Shown: positions 35,605-45,132, numbered from the stretch's first letter. The stretch: DNA of 64,000 nucleotides from Chitinophaga parva (GCF_003071345.1 NZ_QCYK01000001.1:1922001-1986000); one strand, 5' to 3'. Notes: generated from the letters alone by a model not told the origin. A program made the numbers and translations.

Positions 35605-36351
35605 TTATGCACCGGTGAATAATAATTTGTAAGCGGCAATGGCCAGCACGGTGCCCAGCAAATATTTAAGTGCCCCGTGACTGAATTTGCGCGCACCCAC
35701 CCAGGCGCCCAGCAGGCCGCCCAGGAAGGCCACCAGCACGTAGCTGATCATGCCCGGCGTAAATTGTATGCCCTTGGTAAGCTGCCCGCCCAGGCCCGCC
35801 AGCGAGTTTACAAAAATGAACAGCGCGCTGATGGCCGCCGCTTGTTTCTGGTTACTCCACCTGAGCAGCAGTAACACAGGTGAAAGGATCACCCCTCCAC
35901 CAATGCCGATCATGCCGGAAAGCAGCCCTATCGCGCCACCAATGAGGAGCGACCACCAGGGGTTACTTTCCTTCAGCTCCGTATCGGGCACGTTCTGGAA
36001 AAAGAAAAAGCGGATCACGGGGAGCAGCAGTAAAACGCCCAGCATCTTTTTGTAAATGGCCCCATCCACCGTGATCATGCCGCCAATGAATGATAGCGGG
36101 ATGGATGCAAGGGCCAGGGGGATAAAGATCTTCCAGGAAAAATATTTGCCCCGGTAAAACTGTATGAAAGCCGTAAGCGATACAAAGAGGTTCAACAGCA
36201 GGGCGGTAGGTTTCATCACTGCGGGGGCTATCCCGAAAAGCGCCATGAGCGCCAGGTAGCCGCTGGCGCCACCGTGACCTACGGAAGCATACAGGAATGC
36301 TACAAGCAGTAGCAGTGCGTAAAATAACAGTAAGGGATTGGACAGGATCAT
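35605..36351 (-). CDS. TSUP (TauE/SafE) family anion transporter
   Basis: This is a 248-residue membrane protein with seven to eight hydrophobic helices. The two-fold TSUP repeats are marked by SVGHGGASGYLALMALFGIA near the N-terminus and GLLSGMIGIGGGVILSPVLL in the middle. The family moves sulfite, sulfonates, sulfoacetate and related anions. Its placement inside a molybdenum-cofactor operon, 13 bp before moaD and 3 bp after moeA, suggests a link to oxyanion handling (molybdate, sulfite or nitrite), but I see no sequence basis for the substrate. Confidence 0.88.
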   Translation of the reverse strand: MILSNPLLLFYALLLLVAFLYASVGHGGASGYLALMALFGIAPAVMKPTALLLNLFVSLTAFIQFYRGKYFSWKIFIPLALASIPLSFIGGMITVDGAIYKKMLGVLLLLPVIRFFFFQNVPDTELKESNPWWSLLIGGAIGLLSGMIGIGGGVILSPVLLLLRWSNQKQAAAISALFIFVNSLAGLGGQLTKGIQFTPGMISYVLVAFLGGLLGAWVGARKFSHGALKYLLGTVLAIAAYKLLFTGA

Positions 36352-36354
36352 AAA

Positions 36355-37539
36355 CTAGAAAGGTAACCGGTGAACAATAACAGGATCGCCTGCTGCAAAA
36401 CTGGTCTGGTCTGCATCCAGTTGTACCAGGCAATTGGCCACGGCAAAGCTGTGCAGCTTGTAAGATTCCTGGCCGGTGAGCAAGGTAACGCCGCCGGCAT
36501 CGCACTGCCCTTTCAGGAAGTGGGTAAGGCCCGCGGCTTTTTGGTAAGCGTTGCGCAGCACTAACGTTTGCGCCTGTACGTTGCTATAAGTAATACCCAT
36601 TTTTTGCTCTATGACAGGCAGCACATATTCATAAAAGCAGGTAAGTACGGAGGACGGATTACCCGGCAAACCAAATACCAGCTTATCTTCCAGCCGGCCG
36701 GCAAAGAGGGGTTTGCCAGGCTTCTGGGCCACCTTGTGAAAAAGTGTTTCCACGCCGCAGTTGCCAAGTGCCTGTGCCACATAATCGTAATCCCCCACAC
36801 TTACCCCACCGGTAAGCAGGAGTACATCCGTGGTATCCAATGCTGCTGCAATAATGGCCTGCAGGTGTACGGCATGGTCCGGTGCATGGTGTACTGGTAT
36901 GTTGTGCAGCTGCAGCTGGGCCAGTGCCGCACACAGCGTGTAAGAATTGGCTTCATATACCTGCCCGTATGCCAGCAGGTGGCCGGGCGTTTGCAGTTCA
37001 TTCCCGGTTACGATCACCTGTATGCGTGGGCGTGCATGCACCGCTACTTCATCCAGCCCCAGGGTGGCCAGGAAGCCAATGGCCGCCGGTGTGAGCCGGG
37101 TGCCGGCAGCCAGTGCCAGGGCGCCTTTCCGGGCTTCCGATCCAATGGGGCGTACATTCGCACCCGCTTTTATTACTTCATCGCGGATGTGCAGGCCGGC
37201 TGCCGCTACTTCCGTTTTTTCCTGGATCACTACCGTGTCCGCATTATCCGGTATGGGCGCGCCGGTAAAAATGCGTGCGGCCTTTCCCGCCGCCAGCGTG
37301 GTGCGCGCGGTGTGACCTGCTGGTATAGTGGCGGTAATGGACAACGGCTGCCCTGCCCAATTGTGGAATGCAAAGGCATAGCCATCCATCGCAGACTGCC
37401 GGAAGGCGGGTATATCCTGCGGGGCAAAGACATCCGCCGCCAGTACCAGCCCGGCTGCATCCTGCAGGGGGAGCGGCTTTGCGGGCATAGGCGTTGCGTG
37501 CTGCCCTAATAATGTTTTTGCTGCGGCTACGGTGATCAT
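36355..37539 (-). CDS. moeA: Molybdopterin molybdenumtransferase
   Basis: This is a 394-residue enzyme that inserts molybdate into adenylated molybdopterin. Visible signatures are QDIPAFRQSAMDGYAFAF near the N-terminus, IFTGAPIPDNADTVVIQE, and the molybdate/nucleotide region DVLLLTGGVSVGDYDYVAQA, followed by LVFGLPGNPSSVLTCFYEYV. Length is normal. Its start overlaps the moaA stop by 4 bp and its stop is 3 bp before the TSUP gene start. Confidence 0.95.
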   Translation of the reverse strand: MITVAAAKTLLGQHATPMPAKPLPLQDAAGLVLAADVFAPQDIPAFRQSAMDGYAFAFHNWAGQPLSITATIPAGHTARTTLAAGKAARIFTGAPIPDNADTVVIQEKTEVAAAGLHIRDEVIKAGANVRPIGSEARKGALALAAGTRLTPAAIGFLATLGLDEVAVHARPRIQVIVTGNELQTPGHLLAYGQVYEANSYTLCAALAQLQLHNIPVHHAPDHAVHLQAIIAAALDTTDVLLLTGGVSVGDYDYVAQALGNCGVETLFHKVAQKPGKPLFAGRLEDKLVFGLPGNPSSVLTCFYEYVLPVIEQKMGITYSNVQAQTLVLRNAYQKAAGLTHFLKGQCDAGGVTLLTGQESYKLHSFAVANCLVQLDADQTSFAAGDPVIVHRLPF

Positions 37540-38510
37540 CCTCCTATATTTATCATACTCCTGTTCACTAAATGTTGTACCGCCTCAAACCCTTGCTGGA
37601 ACTGTCCTCCGCGTGTTTCAAACTTGCGCTGCAGGTTGTGGTGGATGAGCGCTTCCACCTCCTCACCATTGCGCAGGGCAGTAAGGAGGTCTGTTTCTTC
37701 CGCGGCAAAAAGGCAGCTTTTCAATTTGCCATCCGCGGTAAGGCGCAGGCGGTTGCAGGTGCTGCAAAAGGGAGCGCTCATGCTACTGATCAGTGCTAGG
37801 GAAGCGGCATGGCCTGGAATGCAGTAGTGGCGGGCCGTATCATGGGGCGCGCCCGCCACCGGGTGCAGGTTGTACCGCTGGCCCAGGCGTTCCAGTAGTT
37901 GTGCCTGGGTGAATACTTTTTTGCTTTGCCATTGGTTACCGGCAAAAGGCATGAACTCTATAAAGCGCAGCTGCACCTGCATGCGGCCGGCCCATTCCAC
38001 GAAATCAAAAACTTCCTGGTCATTAAAACCTTTCATCACCACCACGTTCACCTTTACCTGTATACCCGCATCCAGCAGGCGTTGCAGGTTACCGGTAACG
38101 AGGGGCAGTGCATCCCGGCGGGTGAGCAACTGGTATTTATCCCGCTGTAAAGTGTCCAGGCTTACGTTGATGCTGCGGATGCCCGCGGCTTTTAACACCG
38201 GCAGGAACTGGTGTACGCGGGTACCGTTTGTAGTCATGGTGAGCGACACCGGCAACCGGGACAGTTGTAGTATAATATCGGCCGCATCCCGCCTTACCAG
38301 CGGTTCTCCGCCGGTAAGGCGGATCTTGTCCACCCCCAGGTTTACAAAAGTGCTGGCCAGGGAAAGGATCTCCGGCGCCTGCATAAGTGCTGCGGATGGC
38401 GTGTGCACATAATCTTCTTCCGGCATGCAGTAGGCGCAGCGCAGGTTGCAGTTGTTGGTCAGTGAAAGGCGCAGGTAATTATGCCTGCGGTGGAAGCGGT
38501 CTTGCAGCAT
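37536..38510 (-). CDS. moaA: GTP 3',8-cyclase (radical SAM)
   Basis: This is a 324-residue radical SAM enzyme that starts molybdopterin synthesis from GTP. The N-terminal [4Fe-4S] motif is C21-x3-C25-x2-C28 (NNCNLRCAYCMP); the C-terminal cluster motif is FCSTCNRLRLTADGKLKSC. The protein ends in Gly-Gly, as MoaA does, because those residues reach the active site. Its gene overlaps moeA by 4 bp and follows the siroheme methyltransferase gene by 3 bp. Confidence 0.95.
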   Translation of the reverse strand: MLQDRFHRRHNYLRLSLTNNCNLRCAYCMPEEDYVHTPSAALMQAPEILSLASTFVNLGVDKIRLTGGEPLVRRDAADIILQLSRLPVSLTMTTNGTRVHQFLPVLKAAGIRSINVSLDTLQRDKYQLLTRRDALPLVTGNLQRLLDAGIQVKVNVVVMKGFNDQEVFDFVEWAGRMQVQLRFIEFMPFAGNQWQSKKVFTQAQLLERLGQRYNLHPVAGAPHDTARHYCIPGHAASLALISSMSAPFCSTCNRLRLTADGKLKSCLFAAEETDLLTALRNGEEVEALIHHNLQRKFETRGGQFQQGFEAVQHLVNRSMINIGG

Positions 38511-38513
38511 AGG

Positions 38514-39284
38514 CTAATGATGAATGTGGGCGGCCTGCATGGCGTAGCCGGCCAGTGTATTTTCAGCATGCAGGTTTACCACCTCGCCTATCATAATGAT
38601 GGCGGGATTGCTGATACCTGCATGTTGCACTTTAAAAAGTATATCCGTGACCGTGCCCGTTACCATGCGGGCTGCGGGCAGGGTGCCATTTTGAATAATG
38701 GCCACTGGCGTTTGCGCTTTACCTGCTGCGCGGAAGATATCCGTGATGGCTTCCAGCTTGCTCATGGCCATGAGTATCACCACCGTGGCGCTGGAACGCG
38801 CTGCCAGCGCAATGTCTGGCGAAAGCGAGCCATCCTGTGTGGTACCGGTGGTTACCCAGAAGCTTTCGTTGATGCCCCGGCAGGTGAGGGGGATCATTTG
38901 GGAAGCGGGTACGGCCAGCGCGCTGGAAATGCCAGGTACAACGGCTACTTCAATGCCGGCGGCTTTCGCAGCGCGGATCTCTTCCTGTGCGCGGCCAAAC
39001 ACAAATGGGTCGCCACCCTTGAGGCGTACCACGTGCCCATGCTGGCGGGCCAGGTCTATAATGCGCTGGTTGATCTCCGCCTGGGAGAGGGCATGACAGC
39101 CCATGCGCTTGCCCACATATTCTATATGGCAGGTAGCCGGGGCATAGGCAAGCAGGGCGTCATTGGCCAGCGCATCATATAATATTACGTTGGCCCGCTC
39201 CAGGGTGCGGATGGCCTTCAGGGTGATCAGCTCGGGGTCGCCGGGACCGGCGCCTACTAATGTAAGGAAGGGCTTTGCGTACAT
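38514..39284 (-). CDS. cobA: Uroporphyrinogen-III C-methyltransferase (SUMT)
   Basis: This is a 256-residue SAM-dependent methyltransferase that makes precorrin-2 from uroporphyrinogen III, the first step to siroheme. Signatures include LVGAGPGDPELITLKAIR at the N-terminus, HVVRLKGGDPFVFGRAQEE and VVPGISSALAVPASQMIPLT. It lacks the CysG dehydrogenase/ferrochelatase part, so the later siroheme steps must be encoded elsewhere. It is the first gene of the minus-strand cofactor operon, divergent from nirB, whose product needs siroheme. Confidence 0.94.
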   Translation of the reverse strand: MYAKPFLTLVGAGPGDPELITLKAIRTLERANVILYDALANDALLAYAPATCHIEYVGKRMGCHALSQAEINQRIIDLARQHGHVVRLKGGDPFVFGRAQEEIRAAKAAGIEVAVVPGISSALAVPASQMIPLTCRGINESFWVTTGTTQDGSLSPDIALAARSSATVVILMAMSKLEAITDIFRAAGKAQTPVAIIQNGTLPAARMVTGTVTDILFKVQHAGISNPAIIMIGEVVNLHAENTLAGYAMQAAHIHH

Positions 39285-39364
39285 TTGGCTACATATTTTA
39301 ATTAAAAAAATATGAATTATATCCGATAAAAGGCTTTAAAATGACAGTGTTCTTTTTTAATTTC

Positions 39365-39378
39365 ATGATTGTAATCAT
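39365..39378. promoter_or_regulatory. FNR/CRP-like palindrome between the cofactor and nitrate operons
   Basis: ATGATTGTAATCAT is an inverted repeat with arms ATGATT and AATCAT around GT. It resembles the CRP/FNR-family site format TTGAT-N4-ATCAA, with A and T instead of the outer T and A. It sits in a 198-bp, very AT-rich divergent promoter region, 81 bp before the cobA start and 105 bp before the nirB start. The region also has several TA-rich stretches, but I cannot fix a transcription start. The regulator is not in this window. Confidence 0.55.
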
Positions 39379-39482
39379 AAAAATAATGCTTTTTAAACCA
39401 AATACCTGCGTTAAAATATTAAATATATTATTTTATAATATGTTTAAGCCTGGCCCAGGAATTCTCTCCTAAATCACCCATT

Positions 39483-41978
39483 ATGAAAGTAGTAATCGTT
39501 GGAAACGGAATGGTGGGCTATAAATGCTGCGAAAAACTGCTGGCCCAGGCAGGTGATACCCCCCTGGAACTGGTGGTCTTTGGAGAAGAACAACGCCCCG
39601 CATACGACCGCGTGCACCTCAGCGCCTTCTTTGACGGCAAGACAGCAGACGATCTGACCATGGCCCCATTGTCGTGGTATGTGCAGCACAATATCCGCCT
39701 GCACCTGGGCGATCCCGTGCAGCAGATAGACCGTGCGCATAAGACGGTGCATTCTTATAAAGGCATCACCGAAAGCTATGACTACCTGGTGCTGGCCACC
39801 GGCTCCGCCGCTTTTGTACCCCCCATTCCCGGGGTGGATAAACAAGGTGTGTTCATCTACCGCACCATTGAAGACCTGGAACTGATGCGCGACTATGCAC
39901 CCAAGGCCCGGAAGGCTGCAGTGATAGGTGGTGGCCTCCTGGGCCTGGAGGCTGCCAAAGCCTTGCTGGACCTAGGTATCAGCGATACGCACGTGATCGA
40001 GTTTGCCCCACGCCTCATGCCCCGCCAGGTAGATGACGCCGGTTCCCGCATGCTGCAGCACAAGCTGGAAGCGCTGGGACTAAGCATACACCTGCAAAAA
40101 AATACCACGGAGATCTTTGGAGGAGACGCAATAGCAGGAATGCGCTTCGCGGATGATACTTCCCTGCATGTGAACATGCTGGTGATCTCTGCAGGCATTA
40201 AGCCCCGGGATGAACTGGCAAAACTGGCGGGCCTTGAAACCGGCCACCGTGGCGGCATCGTGGTAAATGAGCACCTGCAGACCGCCGATCCCTTTATCTA
40301 TGCCATTGGCGAATGCGCTTTATTCAAAGGCATGATCTACGGCCTGGTAGCACCCGGGTATGAAATGGCAGATGTAGCCGTGCATCATATGCTGGGGATG
40401 GAAAAATCCTTCAATGGTTTTGATATGAGCACCAAGCTGAAACTCATCGGCATAGATGTGGCCAGCTTCGGTGATCCCTTTGTGGCCGCTGAAAGTAGCC
40501 GCAGCATTGTGTTTGAAGACACCATGCAAGGGATCTACAAACGCATCCTTATTTCAAATGATGGAAAATATCTCCTGGGCGGCATCCTGATAGGTGATGC
40601 AGAAGCCTATAACATGCTGCTGCAAACGGCCAGGAACCAGGTGGTGTTGCCCCCCAATCCCGAAGACCTGCTGCTGGGCGCCAGGGGCGGGGCTTCACAG
40701 GGAGCCGGTGTACTGACCCTCCCGGACGATGCCCTGATCTGCAGTTGTGAAAGCGTGACCAAAGCCGCCATCTGCAAAGCAGTGGAAGGCGGTGCGGAAA
40801 CGCTGGACGCCGTTAAACAATGCACTAAAGCCGCCACCTGCTGCGGGGGCTGTGCCCCCATGGTAAAAGATTTGATCTCCGCTGCCATGAAGGCGCAGGG
40901 CAAGTACATCCGCAACGTGATCTGTGAGCACTTTGCCTACAGCCGCCAGGAAGTGTACGACCTGATCAAAGTAAAACAACTGACTTCTTTTGATGAAGTG
41001 CTGGACCACTACGGCAACGGGGATGGTTGTGAGATCTGCAAACCTGTGGTAGCTTCTATCCTGGCCAGTCTCTGGAACGAGATGATCCTGCAGAAAGGCA
41101 ATGATGTGGCGCAGGATAGTAACGACCGTTACCTGGCTAACATACAAAAGGGCGGCACTTATTCCGTGGTGCCCCGCATACCCGGCGGTGAGATCACGCC
41201 GGAAAAACTGATCGTAATAGGACAGGTGGCCCAGCAATATAACCTGTACACGAAGATCACCGGCGGACAGCGCATCGATCTGTTTGGCGCCCATCTCAGC
41301 GACCTGCCGGCCATCTGGGAAGCCCTGATCAACGCAGGTTTTGAAAGTGGTCACGCCTATGGAAAAGCGTTGCGTACCGTGAAAAGCTGCGTGGGCTCTA
41401 CCTGGTGCCGCTTTGGCCTGCACGATTCTGTAAGCTTTGCCATCCGGATAGAAGAGCGCTACCGCGGCCTCCGCGCACCGCACAAGTTAAAGTCGGCCGT
41501 ATCCGGTTGCATCCGCGAATGTGCGGAAGCCCAGTCAAAAGACTTCGGCATCATTGCCACGGAGAAAGGATGGAACCTGTATGTGTGTGGCAACGGCGGC
41601 AGCAAGCCCCAGCACGCGCAGCTCCTGGCCGCTGATGTGGATAGCGAAACCTGCATCCGTTACATAGACCGCTTTCTCATGTTCTACATAAAAACGGCTG
41701 ACCCATTGACCCGCACGGCCACCTGGCTGAATAAGCTGGATGGCGGTATGGACTACCTGCGCAACGTGGTGGTGAATGACAGCCTGGGCCTGGGAGCCGC
41801 ACTGGAAGCGGAAATGCAGCTGCTCGTGGAAGCTTACAAATGTGAATGGAAGGAAGTAGTGGAAAATCCCGAACTGCGCAAACGTTTCTCCCACTTTGTA
41901 AATGCACCGGCAGAAAAAGATCCGTTTGTAAAATTTGAAGACATGCGGGCCCAGAAGCGGGCCGCTGAATGGAAATAA
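39483..41978 (+). CDS. nirB: Assimilatory NAD(P)H nitrite reductase large subunit
   Basis: This is an 831-residue cytoplasmic enzyme reducing nitrite to ammonium. In order it has an FAD domain (MKVVIVGNGMVGYKCCEKLL), an NAD(P)H-binding domain (AAVIGGGLLGLEAAKALLDL, about residues 140-165), a BFD-like [2Fe-2S] segment (CSCESVTKAAICKAVEGG, about 420-460), and the sulfite/nitrite reductase half. The siroheme-[4Fe-4S] ligands are complete: C636 and C642 (C-x5-C), and C676 and C680 (C-x3-C). It begins the plus-strand nitrate operon, followed by nirD. Confidence 0.96.
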   Translation: MKVVIVGNGMVGYKCCEKLLAQAGDTPLELVVFGEEQRPAYDRVHLSAFFDGKTADDLTMAPLSWYVQHNIRLHLGDPVQQIDRAHKTVHSYKGITESYDYLVLATGSAAFVPPIPGVDKQGVFIYRTIEDLELMRDYAPKARKAAVIGGGLLGLEAAKALLDLGISDTHVIEFAPRLMPRQVDDAGSRMLQHKLEALGLSIHLQKNTTEIFGGDAIAGMRFADDTSLHVNMLVISAGIKPRDELAKLAGLETGHRGGIVVNEHLQTADPFIYAIGECALFKGMIYGLVAPGYEMADVAVHHMLGMEKSFNGFDMSTKLKLIGIDVASFGDPFVAAESSRSIVFEDTMQGIYKRILISNDGKYLLGGILIGDAEAYNMLLQTARNQVVLPPNPEDLLLGARGGASQGAGVLTLPDDALICSCESVTKAAICKAVEGGAETLDAVKQCTKAATCCGGCAPMVKDLISAAMKAQGKYIRNVICEHFAYSRQEVYDLIKVKQLTSFDEVLDHYGNGDGCEICKPVVASILASLWNEMILQKGNDVAQDSNDRYLANIQKGGTYSVVPRIPGGEITPEKLIVIGQVAQQYNLYTKITGGQRIDLFGAHLSDLPAIWEALINAGFESGHAYGKALRTVKSCVGSTWCRFGLHDSVSFAIRIEERYRGLRAPHKLKSAVSGCIRECAEAQSKDFGIIATEKGWNLYVCGNGGSKPQHAQLLAADVDSETCIRYIDRFLMFYIKTADPLTRTATWLNKLDGGMDYLRNVVVNDSLGLGAALEAEMQLLVEAYKCEWKEVVENPELRKRFSHFVNAPAEKDPFVKFEDMRAQKRAAEWK

Positions 41979-42027
41979 GGAAGCCTTGCAAATGCAGGGA
42001 TGCACACATTTATAAAAAAACTTTGTT

Positions 42028-42390
42028 ATGTCTATCACCGCACCCTTGATGCGTACCTGGTTCTATGCCTGTACGGTGGCCGATGTTCCGGCCAATGGAG
42101 GCGTTTGTGTGAAATACGGAGACACACAGATCGCACTCTTTCACTTTGCCCGCCGTGGCGAATGGTATGCCACGCAGAATTTATGTCCCCACCGCCGGCA
42201 AATGGCATTGAGCCGTGGAATGATCGGCTCACAGGATGGGGAACCTAAAGTGGCCTGTCCTTTTCACAAAAAAACATTTTCCCTCTCAGACGGCCGTTGC
42301 CTCAGCGATGACCAGGAATGCTCCCTGCAAACCTACCCGGTAAAAGTGGAACAAGACCGTATTTATATCGGCGTGGATGTAGAAGAATAA
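42028..42390 (+). CDS. nirD: Nitrite reductase small subunit (Rieske-type)
   Basis: This is a 120-residue NirD. It has a Rieske fold in which the ligand pairs are both present, CPHRR and CPFHK; many NirD proteins lack such ligands, so this one likely holds a [2Fe-2S] cluster. The longer spacing between the two pairs includes a small polar loop. It completes the NirBD enzyme with the upstream gene, 49 bp away. Confidence 0.92.
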   Translation: MSITAPLMRTWFYACTVADVPANGGVCVKYGDTQIALFHFARRGEWYATQNLCPHRRQMALSRGMIGSQDGEPKVACPFHKKTFSLSDGRCLSDDQECSLQTYPVKVEQDRIYIGVDVEE

Positions 42391-42433
42391 AAATTGTACA
42401 CGGTACAAGATGCTCACTTCAATTTCAACCAAA

Positions 42434-43789
42434 ATGAAAAGAACCTTTCTGTATGCAGGCAGCAGCTGCCTGCTGGTGAGCAGTTTATGCTATCACACGG
42501 CCCGGGCACAAGTTACATTGGGTGCACAACTCCGCACCCGCACAGAGTTGCGCGATGGACAGGGTGCTCCCTTGCCCCAGGGTGCAAACCCCGCAGTATT
42601 CACCTCCCAGCGCAGCCGCCTCATGGCCGGCTTTAACAGCACCCGCCTCAAAGTGGGATTTACCGCGCAGGACGTGCGGGTATGGGGGCAGGATGTTTCA
42701 ACGATCAACCGCACTACCACCGCGGACCTTAACGGCTTTATGCTGTACGAGGCATGGGCGGAAGTATTGCTTTCCGACACGGCCCGTCTCACCAAAACAT
42801 TCAGTTTAAAAATAGGACGGCAGGAATTTGTATACGATGATTCCCGCCTGCTCGGTAACCTGGACTGGCTGCAGCAAGGCCGCCACCATGATGCCGCGCT
42901 GCTCAAATACGAAACGCCGCAATGGGTACTGCACGTAGCCGGCGCTTTTAACCAGAACAAGGAGAATGCCAGCGGCACGGTGTACAATGAAACACCGCCA
43001 GGCAACTACACCGCCAATACCAATGGGGGCGCGGCTTACAAGGGATTGGAATTTGCCTATCTGAAGCGGAAGCTCAAAGATGGCAGCGCTTCCTTCCTCT
43101 TCCTGGCAGACCAGTTCTCCACCTTCCACACAGACAGCACCACCGGCCTGAAAAGCTATGGCAACGGCACGTTTAACCGCATGACCACCGGTGTTTATTT
43201 TACTAAAAGCGTAGCCGCATTTACAATCACCGCATCGGCATACTACCAGTTTGGGCATAACGCCAGCGGGCAAACGATAGACGGGGAATTAATATCCGCT
43301 GCGCTTTTTTTCAATCCCACGAAAACCTTCAGCATAGGACCAGGCGTGGACTACACCAGTGGGGGCAGCAATGGGCACACTTCCCATGCGTTTGACCCGC
43401 TCTATGGTACACCCCACCGGTTCTGGGGCAGCATGGATTACTATTACGTGGCCAGCGGTTTTGGCAACCATGGCCTGCAGGACTACTACCTGAAAACAAA
43501 ATGGAAACCCGGTGCAAGATGGAACCTGGCCCTGGATGGCCACCAGTTCCTGAGCGCCAGCAATGTGCCCGGTGCGGGGCACAGCTACAGCCGCAATTTT
43601 GGTACAGAGGCCGATCTGCAGGCTACCTACACCCTCACAAAGGCCATTGCTTTTGAAGCCGGCTACAGCCACTACTGGAGCACTGATGCACTCACCAGCG
43701 CCACGGTAAAAAATGTGGTCAACGCAAAAAGCAACAGTAACTGGGCTTACCTCATGATCATCATTCACCCCGAGGTAGTGTTGAAATAA
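42434..43789 (+). CDS. Alginate-export-type outer-membrane channel
   Basis: This is a 451-residue outer-membrane beta-barrel. The start at 42434 (MKRTFLYAGSSCLLVSSLC) gives a good signal peptide; an upstream in-frame ATG at 42410 would spoil it. The mature part has the alginate-export (AlgE-like) pattern: QVTLGAQLRTRTELRDGQGA, LKVGFTAQDVRVWGQD, LSLKIGRQEFVYDDSRLLG-type segment and WLQQGRHHDAALLKY. The family forms narrow anion-selective channels. Because it lies between nirD and narK, it most likely lets nitrate or nitrite cross the outer membrane; that is inference from position. Confidence 0.8.
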   Translation: MKRTFLYAGSSCLLVSSLCYHTARAQVTLGAQLRTRTELRDGQGAPLPQGANPAVFTSQRSRLMAGFNSTRLKVGFTAQDVRVWGQDVSTINRTTTADLNGFMLYEAWAEVLLSDTARLTKTFSLKIGRQEFVYDDSRLLGNLDWLQQGRHHDAALLKYETPQWVLHVAGAFNQNKENASGTVYNETPPGNYTANTNGGAAYKGLEFAYLKRKLKDGSASFLFLADQFSTFHTDSTTGLKSYGNGTFNRMTTGVYFTKSVAAFTITASAYYQFGHNASGQTIDGELISAALFFNPTKTFSIGPGVDYTSGGSNGHTSHAFDPLYGTPHRFWGSMDYYYVASGFGNHGLQDYYLKTKWKPGARWNLALDGHQFLSASNVPGAGHSYSRNFGTEADLQATYTLTKAIAFEAGYSHYWSTDALTSATVKNVVNAKSNSNWAYLMIIIHPEVVLK

Positions 43790-43827
43790 AAAGAGGTCTT
43801 TTCTCTTCATTTTTAAAATCGGCCAGT

Positions 43828-45132
43828 ATGCAAGCGAACAATCAACCCTTACAAAAACTCAATATTTTCAGCCTGGGCTCATTGCAGATGCGCACCTTTC
43901 ACATTACGTGGCTGATGTTCTTCGTGTGTTTCTTTGGCTGGTTTGGCCTGGCCCCGCTGATGCCCGCCATCCGCGAAGACCTGCACCTTACCAAAGGGGA
44001 GGTGGGCAATATCATCATAGCATCGGTGTCCTCCACCATCATCGCCCGCCTGCTCATAGGCCGGTTATGTGATACCTGGGGGCCGCGTAAAACCGCGGTG
44101 CGACTGCTTTTGGTGGGCTCCCTGCCTGTCATGCTGGTAGGCCTGGCCCATGATTATACCACGTTCCTGCTCTTCCGCTTCTGTATCGGTATTATCGGCG
44201 CTTCTTTCGTGATCACGCAGTTCCATACTTCCATGATGGTGGCCGCCCACCTGAAAGGCCGGGCCAACGCCATTACCGGCGGCTGGGGCAACCTGGGTGG
44301 CGGTGTTACCAATATGGTGATGCCCCTGGTGTTTGCCGCCATCGTGGGCATGGGCTACACTAAATCGGAAGCCTGGCGCTACGCCATGTTGCTGCCCGGG
44401 GTAATGATGTGGATCATAGCTTTTATTTACTGGCGCTACACAAAAGACACGCCCGCCGGCAATTTCAGCGAAACGGGCCATGAAGGCTCCACTAAAAAGG
44501 CCAACTGGTCCATCCTCCGTGATGTGCGGGTATGGGCACTGGCACTTGCATACGGGATGTGCTTTGGCATGGAGATCACCTTTGATAACGTAGCCTCCCT
44601 GCACTTCGTAGATACGTTCGGGTTATCCCAGAAAGATGCGGGCTTCTGGGCAGGTATCTTTGGCTTCATGAACCTCTTTGCCAGGGCGCTCGGCGGCCTG
44701 TTTTCCGACAAGGTGGGCCTGCGCTTTGGCCTCAAAGGCAAAGGCATCCTGCTGGCTTCCGTACTGCTGCTGGAAGGATTGGGCCTGCTTTTGTTTGCCC
44801 AGGCGGCCAGCCTGCCCATGGCCATCATTTCCATGCTCAGTTTTGCCCTCTTCCTCAAGATGGCCAACGGGGCCACTTACGGCCTGGTGCCTTTTATCAA
44901 TGAACGTAACATAGGCCTGGTGAGCGGCGTGGTGGGCGCGGGCGGCAACGTGGGCGGTATGCTCTTTGGTTTCCTTTTTAAATCAGACAGCATCACTTAC
45001 GTACAGGCTTTCTCCTATATCGGTTTCATCGTCATCGGCGTAGCCGCCATCGTATTCCTGTGTCGCTTCACCAACACGCCGCAAGCCTTGCCCAACGAGG
45101 CTTCCGGCCCGGTGCTGGCAATGGCAGATTAA
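43828..45132 (+). CDS. narK: Nitrate/nitrite transporter, MFS
   Basis: This is a 434-residue major facilitator with about twelve transmembrane segments. It carries both NarK nitrate signatures: ITGGWGNLGGGVTNMVMPLV in helix 5 and VVGAGGNVGGMLFGFLF in helix 11, plus RLCDTWGPRKTAVRLL in the loop between helices 2 and 3. It brings nitrate into the cytoplasm for the assimilatory reductase encoded next. The 49-bp gap to that gene contains a short repeat (see 45141). Confidence 0.94.
   Translation: MQANNQPLQKLNIFSLGSLQMRTFHITWLMFFVCFFGWFGLAPLMPAIREDLHLTKGEVGNIIIASVSSTIIARLLIGRLCDTWGPRKTAVRLLLVGSLPVMLVGLAHDYTTFLLFRFCIGIIGASFVITQFHTSMMVAAHLKGRANAITGGWGNLGGGVTNMVMPLVFAAIVGMGYTKSEAWRYAMLLPGVMMWIIAFIYWRYTKDTPAGNFSETGHEGSTKKANWSILRDVRVWALALAYGMCFGMEITFDNVASLHFVDTFGLSQKDAGFWAGIFGFMNLFARALGGLFSDKVGLRFGLKGKGILLASVLLLEGLGLLLFAQAASLPMAIISMLSFALFLKMANGATYGLVPFINERNIGLVSGVVGAGGNVGGMLFGFLFKSDSITYVQAFSYIGFIVIGVAAIVFLCRFTNTPQALPNEASGPVLAMAD

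Noticed and set aside
36568..37509. 313-residue plus-strand frame opposite moeA
   Set aside because: moeA is complete and coupled to its neighbours; the opposite frame has no similarity to known proteins.
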